Origin: Oscillospiraceae bacterium
GTDB lineage: Bacteria; Bacillota; Clostridia; Oscillospirales; CAG-272
Direction: 5' to 3'
Assembly (NCBI GenBank): GCA_015063585.1
Contig: SVTW01000017.1
Coordinates: 1-36,085 of the forward strand
DNA length: 36,085 bases
The notes beneath the pieces are model-generated. The model saw only the letters and a program-made list of their open reading frames with translations. It did not search any database and was not told the origin of the DNA. Below are positions 15,129 through 22,662 of the stretch, piece by piece. The translations under genes and the position numbers were made by a program. Within the stretch, counting starts at the first letter, position 1. The number at the start of each line of letters is the position of its first letter.

Positions 15129-16430
15129 ATGATCTGGTCAAAAGAAGAAACTCTCCCAAGAAAAGAACTCGAAGCGCTTCAATTGGAGCGCCTGCAGGAA
15201 ACGGTAACGCGTGTGTATGACCGCGTTCCGGCATACCGCAAAAAAATGGACGACGCGGGTATAAAGCCCGAGGACATCAAAACGCTTTCCGATCTTTCCA
15301 AGCTCCCCTTCATAACCAAACAGGATATGCGCGACAATTATCCCTTCGGACTCTTTGCGGTCGACCGCGATCAGCTCGTGCGTATTCATGCGTCAAGCGG
15401 AACTACCGGAAAGCCTACTGTGGTAGGCTATACCGAAAACGACCTTAAAACATGGACGGATTGCGTCTCGCGGATCGCCTGCATGGGCGGTGCCTCCTCT
15501 CATGACGTGGCACAGATCTGCTTTGGCTACGGTATGTTCACGGGTGCGCTCGGACTGCACTACGGACTTGAAAACATCGGTGCGGCAATCGTTCCCTCCT
15601 CCACTGGAAATTCGCAGAAGCAGATCATGTATATGCAGGACTTTGAAACTTCGCTTCTCGTTGCTACCCCTTCCTATGCATTGCGCTTGGCAGAGGTTGC
15701 CCGGGAGATGGGGGTTGATCCGATTCGGGATCTGAAGGTAAAGATCGCGCTTGTGGGAAGCGAGCTGCTTACCGACGCCATGCGCGAGGAAATGCATAAA
15801 TATTGGGGCAAGGATATCCTGATTACATCGAACTACGGTATGAGTGAGTTGATGGGTCCCGGTGTTTCGGGCGAATGCTTGGAGCATTGCGGTATGCACA
15901 TCAACGAAGACTATTTTATCCCCGAGATCATTGACCCGAAAACCGGCGAGGTCCTGCCGGTGGGCGAGCAGGGTGAGCTTGTGATCACCTGCATCAAAAA
16001 AGAGGGTCTGCCGTTGATCCGCTACCGTACAAAGGATATCACACGTCTGTTCTATGAACCCTGTAAGTGCGGAAGAACCTTCTGCCGCATGGAAAATCTT
16101 TCGGGCAGAAGCGACGATATGCTCAAGATCCGCGGCGTCAACGTCTTCCCGAGCCAAATCGAGGAGGTCATTCTCGGAATTGCCGAGCTCGGCCCGCACT
16201 ATGAGATCATTCTTGAACGCGAGGGCTATCTCGATAAGCTCACCGTAAAGGTTGAGCTTGCACAGAGCACCGACTCCTTCTCCAAGCTCGAGCAGATCGC
16301 GGGAGAGGTCCGCGCACGCTTGAAAACCATGCTCGGACTGGATGCAAAGGTCCTGCTTGAATCCCCCAATACACTGCAACGCTTTGAGGGAAAAGCAAAA
16401 CGCGTAAAAGATTTCAGATTCAAGGAGTAA
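15129..16430 (+). CDS. paaK: phenylacetate-CoA ligase family enzyme, copy 1
   Basis: A 433-residue adenylate-forming enzyme that would activate an aryl acid with ATP and CoA to its CoA thioester. Motifs: HASSGTTGKPT (88-97, ATP phosphate loop), YGMSELMGPGV (adenine/acyl site), IRYRTKD, and the hinge region DDMLKIRGVNVFPSQ. The CKCGRTFC segment fits the cysteine-rich site of PaaK-type ligases. It begins 18 nt after the symporter and ends 5 nt before iorA. A paralogue lies two genes downstream (18785-20083), so the two may prefer different aryl acids. The archaeal and clostridial habit of placing such ligases beside iorAB supports aryl-acetate metabolism. Confidence 0.9.
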   Translation: MIWSKEETLPRKELEALQLERLQETVTRVYDRVPAYRKKMDDAGIKPEDIKTLSDLSKLPFITKQDMRDNYPFGLFAVDRDQLVRIHASSGTTGKPTVVGYTENDLKTWTDCVSRIACMGGASSHDVAQICFGYGMFTGALGLHYGLENIGAAIVPSSTGNSQKQIMYMQDFETSLLVATPSYALRLAEVAREMGVDPIRDLKVKIALVGSELLTDAMREEMHKYWGKDILITSNYGMSELMGPGVSGECLEHCGMHINEDYFIPEIIDPKTGEVLPVGEQGELVITCIKKEGLPLIRYRTKDITRLFYEPCKCGRTFCRMENLSGRSDDMLKIRGVNVFPSQIEEVILGIAELGPHYEIILEREGYLDKLTVKVELAQSTDSFSKLEQIAGEVRARLKTMLGLDAKVLLESPNTLQRFEGKAKRVKDFRFKE

Positions 16431-16435
16431 CAGAT

Positions 16436-18175
16436 ATGAAAAAGAAAACCATCATGCTCGGAAATGAAGCAATTGCAAGAGGCGCATTTGAAGCAGGTGT
16501 TACCGTTTCCAGCGCATACCCCGGTACGCCGAGCACCGAGATCAGCGAGTATCTTGCAAAATATAACGAGGTCTATACCGAATGGGCTCCAAACGAAAAG
16601 GTTGCAGCAGAGGTCGCGATCGGCGCGTCGGTGGCGGGAGCCAGAAGCATGGCATGCATGAAGCACGTTGGACTCAACGTTGCAAGCGATCCGCTCTATA
16701 CCTTTGCCTACACGGGCGTGGGCGGCGGCTCTGTTTTTGTGGTTGCCGATGACCCGGGACTCGCAAGCTCGCAAAATGAGCAGGACACGCGCATGATCGC
16801 ACGTGCGGCGCACGTTCCCGTTCTGGAGCCCTCCGATAGCGGCGAGGCAAAGGAATTTATGAAATATGCTTACGAGCTCAGCGAAACCTACGATACCCCC
16901 GTGATCCTGCGCACCACCACCAAGCTTGCGCACTCGCAAAGCACGGTAATGCTGGAGGACCGCGTGGAGGTTCCCCGCAAGGAATACACCCGCAACGTTG
17001 GAAAATACGTAATGATGCCCGCGTCTGCGATCGGCAGACACCTCGTTGTGGAAGCGCGTGAAAATCGCATGGCAGAGGACAGCGCCGGTTTCCCTGTCAA
17101 CCGCATGGAGATTCGTGATAAGAAGCTTGGATTCATCACCTGCGGCGTGGCATATCAATACGTTCGAGAAGCCTGCCCCGAGGCGAGCGTTCTGAAATTC
17201 GGATTGGTCAATCCGCTCTCCAAAAAGCTTGTTGCCGATTTTATGGAGCAGGTGGAAACCGTTTACGTATTTGAAGAGCTGGAGCCCGTGATCGAGGAAC
17301 AGGTGCGCGCATGGGGATTTGACGTGCGCGGAAAAGAGTGCTTTACCCGTCAGGGTGAATACAGCGCAAATCTGCTCCGCCGCGTGATCTACGGCAAGGA
17401 CAACGTTGCTTTTGAAAAGCAGGACGCGCCCAACCGTCCTCCCATTCTCTGCCCCGGCTGTCCGCACAGAAGCGTATTCTCGGTGCTCAGCAAGCTCAAG
17501 ATCCATGCCAGCGGTGATATTGGATGCTACACGCTCGGCGCGGTCGCTCCGCTCGGCGTGATCGACACCACCATCTGTATGGGCGCGAGCATTTCGGCTC
17601 TGCACGGAATGGAAAAGGCGGGCGGTAAGGACTTTATCAAAAATTGGGTTGCCGTGATCGGTGACTCCACCTTCTTACATACCGGTATCAACTCGCTGAT
17701 CAATATGGTCTATAATAAAGCAAGCGGAACCGTTATGATCCTCGATAACCGCACCACGGGTATGACGGGACATCAGGATCACGCCGCAACCGGTAAGACG
17801 CTCAAGGGCGAGGAAACGAATGCCATTGATTTTGTGGAGCTGTGCCATGCGGTCGGCGTTAAGAACGTGATCGAAGTCAATGCCTTTGACGTCAAGGAGC
17901 TGGAGCGCGTGATCAAGGAAAGCGTTGCGGGCGACACCCTCACCGTGATCATTACAAAATCGCCTTGCGTCCTTCTCAAAGGGCAAAAATTCCCGAACCG
18001 CTGTGTTGCCAACCCCGATGCATGCCGTGCCTGCGGTGCCTGCATGAAGATCGGTTGCCCTGCGATCACCAAGGCCCCCGACGGCAAGATCCGCATTGAC
18101 GAAACCATGTGCAACGGTTGCGGACTTTGCAAAAATTACTGTAAATTCAATGCGATAGAAACGGTGGTGAAATAA
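16436..18175 (+). CDS. iorA: indolepyruvate ferredoxin oxidoreductase, alpha subunit
   Basis: A 579-residue thiamine-diphosphate enzyme subunit. With IorB it interconverts aryl pyruvates and aryl-acetyl-CoA plus CO2 using ferredoxin. In order: the N-terminal pyrimidine domain (GNEAIARGAFEAGV, SSAYPGTPSTEI), CPGCPHRSVF near residue 340, the TPP/Mg motif starting GDSTFLHTGINS near 409, and two ferredoxin clusters at the C terminus (CRACGACMKIGC at 530-541 and CNGCGLCKNYC at 559-569). The length is typical. An AAGGAG site overlaps the end of the upstream ligase gene, and iorB starts one base after the iorA stop. The enzyme is oxygen-sensitive, indicating an anaerobic host. Confidence 0.95.
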   Translation: MKKKTIMLGNEAIARGAFEAGVTVSSAYPGTPSTEISEYLAKYNEVYTEWAPNEKVAAEVAIGASVAGARSMACMKHVGLNVASDPLYTFAYTGVGGGSVFVVADDPGLASSQNEQDTRMIARAAHVPVLEPSDSGEAKEFMKYAYELSETYDTPVILRTTTKLAHSQSTVMLEDRVEVPRKEYTRNVGKYVMMPASAIGRHLVVEARENRMAEDSAGFPVNRMEIRDKKLGFITCGVAYQYVREACPEASVLKFGLVNPLSKKLVADFMEQVETVYVFEELEPVIEEQVRAWGFDVRGKECFTRQGEYSANLLRRVIYGKDNVAFEKQDAPNRPPILCPGCPHRSVFSVLSKLKIHASGDIGCYTLGAVAPLGVIDTTICMGASISALHGMEKAGGKDFIKNWVAVIGDSTFLHTGINSLINMVYNKASGTVMILDNRTTGMTGHQDHAATGKTLKGEETNAIDFVELCHAVGVKNVIEVNAFDVKELERVIKESVAGDTLTVIITKSPCVLLKGQKFPNRCVANPDACRACGACMKIGCPAITKAPDGKIRIDETMCNGCGLCKNYCKFNAIETVVK

Positions 18176-18176
18176 G

Positions 18177-18755
18177 ATGACGAAAAATATTATGATCGTA
18201 GGCGTGGGCGGTCAGGGTACGCTTCTGACCAGCCGCATCATCGGAAAAACCGCGTTGGAGCAGGGCTGCGACGTGAAGATCTCCGAGGTTCACGGAATGG
18301 CGCAGAGAGGCGGAAGCGTTGTAACCTTCGTCCGCTTCGGCGATTGCGTACATGAACCGGTTGTAGAGGAGGGTCAGGCAGACGTTATCATCGCGTTTGA
18401 GCGTTTGGAAGCGATGCGCTACTCGCACTTTCTCAAGCCCGACGGCGTACTTGTAATCAATGATTGCCGCATTGATCCCATGACCGTTGTGATCGGTGCG
18501 CGCGAATATCCCGAACAGATCGTTGAAGCCCTGAAAAAAGACCACGCTGTCTACACCATCGACGGTCAAGGCATTGCAAAAGAGCTTGGGAACAGCAAGG
18601 TGCTCAATTCGGTTGTTCTCGGCTACGCCGCCAAATTTATCGGATTTGACAAGGATACGTGGATTCGCGTCCTCACCGAAACCGTGCCGCCTAAAACCGT
18701 GGAGCTCAACCGCGCGGCATTCTTACGTGGAACAGATGCCCATACGGCACTTTGA
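18177..18755 (+). CDS. iorB: indolepyruvate ferredoxin oxidoreductase, beta subunit
   Basis: A 192-residue gamma-domain subunit of the 2-oxoacid:ferredoxin oxidoreductase family. The signature is GVGGQGTLLTSRIIGKTAL at residues 9-27, followed by EVHGMAQRGGSV and the C-terminal NSVVLGYAAKFIGFD. It forms the active enzyme with IorA and completes the CoA-dependent reaction. It is separated from iorA by one base, so the subunits are translationally coupled. The size matches IorB of archaea and Clostridia. Confidence 0.94.
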   Translation: MTKNIMIVGVGGQGTLLTSRIIGKTALEQGCDVKISEVHGMAQRGGSVVTFVRFGDCVHEPVVEEGQADVIIAFERLEAMRYSHFLKPDGVLVINDCRIDPMTVVIGAREYPEQIVEALKKDHAVYTIDGQGIAKELGNSKVLNSVVLGYAAKFIGFDKDTWIRVLTETVPPKTVELNRAAFLRGTDAHTAL

Positions 18756-18784
18756 TCTATAAAAACAGAACCGAGGAAAAAACT

Positions 18785-20083
18785 ATGATTTGGAATGAAA
18801 CCAAGGAATGCATGAGCCGCGATCAGATGACAACTCTGCAAAGCGCAAGACTCGTAAAGCTGGTGGACTACGTTTATCACAACGTGGAATTCTACCGCAA
18901 GAAAATGCAGGCAGTTGACCTGATGCCCGGCGATATTAAGAGCATTGAGGACATTACCAAGCTCCCCTTCACCACAAAAGACGACCTGCGTGACAACTAT
19001 CCCTTTGGTCTTTTTGCCGTTCCCAACTCCGAGATCGTGCGTATCCACGCATCGAGCGGTACAACGGGAAAGGCAACCGTGGTCGGATATACCCGCTATG
19101 ACCTTGACATTTGGGCAGAATGCGTTGCAAGATGTCTGACGATGGCAGGCGTTGGCAAAGATGATATTATTCAGGTAGCATACGGATACGGTCTTTTCAC
19201 CGGCGGTCTCGGTGCGCACGCAGGTGCTGAAAAAATCGGCGCAACGGTTGTTCCGATGAGCACCGGTAACTCCAAAAAGCTCACCACCATGATGGTGGAT
19301 TTCGGTGCGACGGCAATTGCCTGCACCCCCTCTTATCTACTCCATATTTCCGAAGTGCTGGAAACCGAGGGACTGCTGGATCAGATCAAGCTCAAGGCGG
19401 CTGTGTGCGGTGCAGAGCCCTGGACAGAGAAAATGCGCCATGAGATCGAAACCAAGCTCAATATCAAGGCTTATGATATTTACGGACTCAGCGAGGTCAT
19501 GGGGCCCGGTGTGGCATGCGATTGCCAATATCATCGGGGATTGCACGTTTGCGAGGATCATTTCTATCCCGAAATTCTCAACTCCGCAACGCTTGCCCCC
19601 GTCGCGGACGGCGAAACGGGTGAGCTTGCCTTCACAACGCTCACCAAAGAAGGAATCCCGCTCATTCGCTATCGCACCAAGGATCTGACCAGCATGGATC
19701 ATACCCCCTGCGAATGCGGCAGAACAAGCGCGCGCATCTCGCGTTTCAAGGGCCGTGTGGACGATATGCTGATCATTCGCGGCGTCAACGTCTTCCCGAG
19801 CCAGGTTGAGGCGGCTCTGGTAGACGTGGAAGAAGTTACACCGCACTATATGATGGTGGTTGACCGCGTCAATAATCTCGACACACTGGAAATTCAGGTT
19901 GAGGTTGCTCCCAAATTCTACACCGATGAGGTTCGCGCGATCGAAGCCCTGACGAAAAAGATCGCGCACATCATCCAACAGGCACTCGGAATCAATGCCA
20001 AGATCAAAATCGTGGAGCCGCAAACGCTCGTACGCAGCCAAGGAAAAGCGGTTCACGTTATTGATAATCGTAAATTGTATTAA
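18785..20083 (+). CDS. paaK: phenylacetate-CoA ligase family enzyme, copy 2
   Basis: A 432-residue paralogue of the enzyme at 15129-16430, sharing DNYPFGLFAV, HASSGTTGKAT (88-97), VYGYGLFTGGLG-like substrate-site residues, YGLSEVMGPGV and DDMLIIRGVNVFPSQVE. The product would again be an aryl-CoA. I place the start at ATG 18785 after GAGGA; a TTG at 18752 overlaps iorB and adds eleven residues not seen in copy 1. The second cysteine-rich segment reads CECGRTSA here against CKCGRTFC in copy 1, one of many differences that suggest an old duplication or separate acquisition. It lies between iorB and the ACT protein gene. Confidence 0.9.
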   Translation: MIWNETKECMSRDQMTTLQSARLVKLVDYVYHNVEFYRKKMQAVDLMPGDIKSIEDITKLPFTTKDDLRDNYPFGLFAVPNSEIVRIHASSGTTGKATVVGYTRYDLDIWAECVARCLTMAGVGKDDIIQVAYGYGLFTGGLGAHAGAEKIGATVVPMSTGNSKKLTTMMVDFGATAIACTPSYLLHISEVLETEGLLDQIKLKAAVCGAEPWTEKMRHEIETKLNIKAYDIYGLSEVMGPGVACDCQYHRGLHVCEDHFYPEILNSATLAPVADGETGELAFTTLTKEGIPLIRYRTKDLTSMDHTPCECGRTSARISRFKGRVDDMLIIRGVNVFPSQVEAALVDVEEVTPHYMMVVDRVNNLDTLEIQVEVAPKFYTDEVRAIEALTKKIAHIIQQALGINAKIKIVEPQTLVRSQGKAVHVIDNRKLY

Positions 20084-20101
20084 TAAACGGAGGATCCTAT
20101 C

Positions 20102-20530
20102 ATGTTTGCAAAACAGTTAACGGTATTTATTGAAAACAGAACCGGACGCCTTTGTGAAGTGCTCAACGTGCTTCGCGAAAACAACGTCAACATTCTCTCT
20201 CTCAGCCTTGCCGATACCACCGAATTCGGCTTGCTCCGTCTGATCGTCAACAACCCTGAAATCGGTAAGGAAAAGCTGACCGAAGGCGGATTCTCTTCCC
20301 TGCTCTCGGACGTTTCCATCATTAAGATCCCCCACAAAACAGGCAGCCTGCAACAGCTTTTAAAGTCAATTGATCAAAGCGGCGTAAACATTGAGTATAT
20401 GTACGGTCTCTCGATTGAAGCCAACGAGGCTTACGTGGTTCTCAAGGCGTCCGACACCGCTAAAATTGACGCTATTTTGACTGCCGAGGGAATTGTAACG
20501 GTTTCGGCAGATCAGCTTGCCGGACTTTGA
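20102..20530 (+). CDS. tandem ACT-domain amino-acid-binding protein
   Basis: A 142-residue protein made almost entirely of two ACT domains. The first starts KQLTVFIENRTGRLCEVLNVLRENNVNILSLSL and the second starts near KTGSLQQLLKSIDQSGVNIEYMYG. It has no catalytic domain. ACT pairs bind amino acids and relay the signal to a partner. Placement beside aryl-CoA ligases and iorAB is common in anaerobes, and a feedback role sensing an aromatic amino acid is a reasonable inference. A GGAGGA site lies 8 nt before ATG 20102. Confidence 0.9.
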   Translation: MFAKQLTVFIENRTGRLCEVLNVLRENNVNILSLSLADTTEFGLLRLIVNNPEIGKEKLTEGGFSSLLSDVSIIKIPHKTGSLQQLLKSIDQSGVNIEYMYGLSIEANEAYVVLKASDTAKIDAILTAEGIVTVSADQLAGL

Positions 20531-20549
20531 TCCGCATGCCAAGCTATCT

Positions 20550-21359
20550 ATGGTAATTGATTTTCATACGCACATTTTCCCCGATAAAATTGCCGCGCGT
20601 ACCATTTCCTATCTTTCCGAAAAAGGTGGAATCCCCCCCTATTCGGACGGTTCGGTCAACGGACTGCTCGGTGAAATGGAAGCCGGTGGCGTTGACCTTG
20701 CCGTTGCGCTCCCCGTTGTGACCAATCCCGCACAGTTTGACAGCGTAAACCGCTTTGCGGCAGAGGTCAACACACGCTTCGAAAACGAGGCGCGCAAACT
20801 CATCTCTTTCGCGGGCATTCATCCGAAATGCGAGGGGATCGAGGAAAAGATGCGGCAGATCAAAGCGTCCGGCTTTCTCGGTGTAAAGATCCACCCCGAT
20901 TATCAGGAGACCAACTTTAACGACGAAGGATACCTGCGTATTCTTGCCGCCGCAAAAGAACTCGATCTGATCGTGGTGACACACGCGGGAGTGGACGCCG
21001 GTTATCGCGGTTGTCCCGTACGCTGTACGCCTGCCCTTGCCACCGAGGTGATCGACCGCGTGCGTCACCCCAAGCTCGTGTTGGCGCATTACGGAGCCAA
21101 CGAACTGTTTGAGGAGGTCTATGCCGCGCTTTGCGGCAAGGACGTTTACTTCGATACAGCGTATATTTTGCATACGGTTGGAAAAGAGACCTTTGAAAAA
21201 ATCCTGCGTCGACACGGCGCGGACCGCATTCTCTTTGCCACCGATTCCCCCTGGAGCTCCATGAAAACCGATCGGGAGATCCTGCAAGCCTTTGGGCTTG
21301 ACCAAAAAACCGAACGCATGATCCTTTGCGACAACGCAAAGCGTCTGCTCGGACTATGA
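20550..21359 (+). CDS. amidohydrolase family protein (TIM-barrel metal-dependent hydrolase)
   Basis: A 269-residue amidohydrolase-2-type barrel. Likely metal and catalytic segments are IDFHTHIFP (HxH at the start), GVKIHPDYQ, VVTHAG, LAHYGANELF and FATDSPWSS with the late aspartate. The family hydrolyses or decarboxylates varied substrates, often aromatic carboxylates, so in this operon it might act on an aryl compound, but the reaction is not predictable. The start is uncertain: ATG 20550 gives the expected N terminus but lacks a ribosome binding site, while TTG 20517 overlaps the ACT gene. Coupled translation after the ACT stop at 20530 is plausible. Confidence 0.83.
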   Translation: MVIDFHTHIFPDKIAARTISYLSEKGGIPPYSDGSVNGLLGEMEAGGVDLAVALPVVTNPAQFDSVNRFAAEVNTRFENEARKLISFAGIHPKCEGIEEKMRQIKASGFLGVKIHPDYQETNFNDEGYLRILAAAKELDLIVVTHAGVDAGYRGCPVRCTPALATEVIDRVRHPKLVLAHYGANELFEEVYAALCGKDVYFDTAYILHTVGKETFEKILRRHGADRILFATDSPWSSMKTDREILQAFGLDQKTERMILCDNAKRLLGL

Positions 21360-21370
21360 GGAAATACACT

Positions 21371-22573
21371 ATGGGATACAATCAGAAAATGTTCGGGCTC
21401 GGAAGCCGACGCTCGATCATCAGAGAAATTTTTGAATACAGCAAAACACGCGCAAAGGAGATTGGTGCGGAAAACGTTTTTGATTTCAGCCTTGGAAACC
21501 CCAGCGTTCCCGCGCCCGCGATCGTGAACGACAGCATTCGCGAGCTGCTTGATACGCAGGATTCGGTTCTGCTCCACGGCTATACCTCTGCGCAGGGTGA
21601 CCTTGGCGTCCGCACGGCAATTGCCGAGCATATCAAGGCGCGCTTTGACGTGCCGATCACGCCAAACCACATCTATATGACCTGCGGTGCCGCCGCTTCG
21701 CTCTCGATCTGTCTCAAGGCACTGATCGAGCCCGAACACGGTGACGAATGCATCGTATTCGCGCCCTTTTTCACCGAGTACCGCGTGTTTATTGAAAATG
21801 CGGGTGGCAAGCTTGTGGTAAGCATGCCTGAGGAGAGCAGCTTTGCGATCGACATTGCCGATTTTGAGGCAAAGATCAATGAAAAAACCAAAGCGATCAT
21901 TCTCAACTCCCCCAACAACCCCAGCGGTGTGGTTTACTCCGAGGAAACCGTAAAGGCGGTATGCGAGGTCCTCCGCCGCAAATCCGCAGAATTCGGCAAC
22001 CCGATCTATCTGATCGCCGATGAACCTTACCGCGAGCTCGTCTACTCTGACGTGCAGGTGCCCTACCTGATGAATCACTACGCAAACACGTTGGTCTGCT
22101 ACTCCTACTCCAAAGCACTCTCCCTGCCGGGTGAACGCATCGGCTATATTGCGGTCTGCCCCGAGATGGAGGATGCCGCCAACATCTATCTTGCTGTTTG
22201 CGGTGCAGGACGCTCGCTCGGTTACGTTTGCGCCCCCAGCCTTTTCCAACAGGTGATCGCAAAATGCGTGGACGCAACCGTTGATATTGAGATCTACCGC
22301 GAAAACCGTGATCTACTTTACAATAACCTCACTGCATACGGTTACCACTGCATCAAGCCCGACGGTGCTTTCTATCTGTTCGTAAAGGCGCCGGAGCCCG
22401 ATGCTTACGCATTCTACGAAAAAGCAAAAGCACATGAGCTGCTTGTGGTTCCCTGCGACGATTTCGGAACGCCCGGCTACGTTCGTATTGCCTATTGCGT
22501 AGACAAGGCGCGCGTGCTCGGTGCCCTTCCCGCATTCAAGACCCTTGCTCAGGAATACGGGTTCGGTCAATAA
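21371..22573 (+). CDS. PLP-dependent aminotransferase, class I/II
   Basis: A 400-residue fold-type I aminotransferase. Seen in order: FSLGNPSVPAP, HGYTSAQGDLGVRTAIAEHI, MTCGAAASLSICLKAL (cofactor phosphate site), NSPNNPSGVVYSEE, LIADEPYREL with the PLP-binding aspartate, and CYSYSKALSLPGERIGY with the lysine that binds PLP. In this operon it most likely interconverts aromatic amino acids and their 2-oxo acids, closing the route through IorAB. ATG 21371 follows GAGGA by 8 nt; ATG 21356 overlaps the upstream stop codon and is less likely. It is the last gene before a strong terminator. Confidence 0.9.
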   Translation: MGYNQKMFGLGSRRSIIREIFEYSKTRAKEIGAENVFDFSLGNPSVPAPAIVNDSIRELLDTQDSVLLHGYTSAQGDLGVRTAIAEHIKARFDVPITPNHIYMTCGAAASLSICLKALIEPEHGDECIVFAPFFTEYRVFIENAGGKLVVSMPEESSFAIDIADFEAKINEKTKAIILNSPNNPSGVVYSEETVKAVCEVLRRKSAEFGNPIYLIADEPYRELVYSDVQVPYLMNHYANTLVCYSYSKALSLPGERIGYIAVCPEMEDAANIYLAVCGAGRSLGYVCAPSLFQQVIAKCVDATVDIEIYRENRDLLYNNLTAYGYHCIKPDGAFYLFVKAPEPDAYAFYEKAKAHELLVVPCDDFGTPGYVRIAYCVDKARVLGALPAFKTLAQEYGFGQ

Positions 22574-22587
22574 AAAAATATGGTTCA

Positions 22588-22638
22588 AAAACAGATCCCC
22601 GCGGAATCCGTGATCAACGGTCCTCGGGGATCTGTTTT
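22588..22638. terminator. bidirectional intrinsic terminator
   Basis: AAAACAGATCCCCG (22588-22601) pairs perfectly with CGGGGATCTGTTTT (22625-22638). It ends the aryl-acid operon on the plus strand and probably the beta-mannosidase gene on the minus strand. Confidence 0.88.
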
Positions 22639-22662
22639 ACGTAATGATGCAAATCGGAAAAT

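Noticed and set aside
16226-17605. 459-codon open frame opposite iorA
   Set aside because: iorA has a full set of family motifs; the antisense frame has a low-complexity composition and no ribosome binding site.
21146-22249. 367-codon open frame opposite the amidohydrolase and aminotransferase genes
   Set aside because: Covers parts of two well-supported genes and resembles no family.
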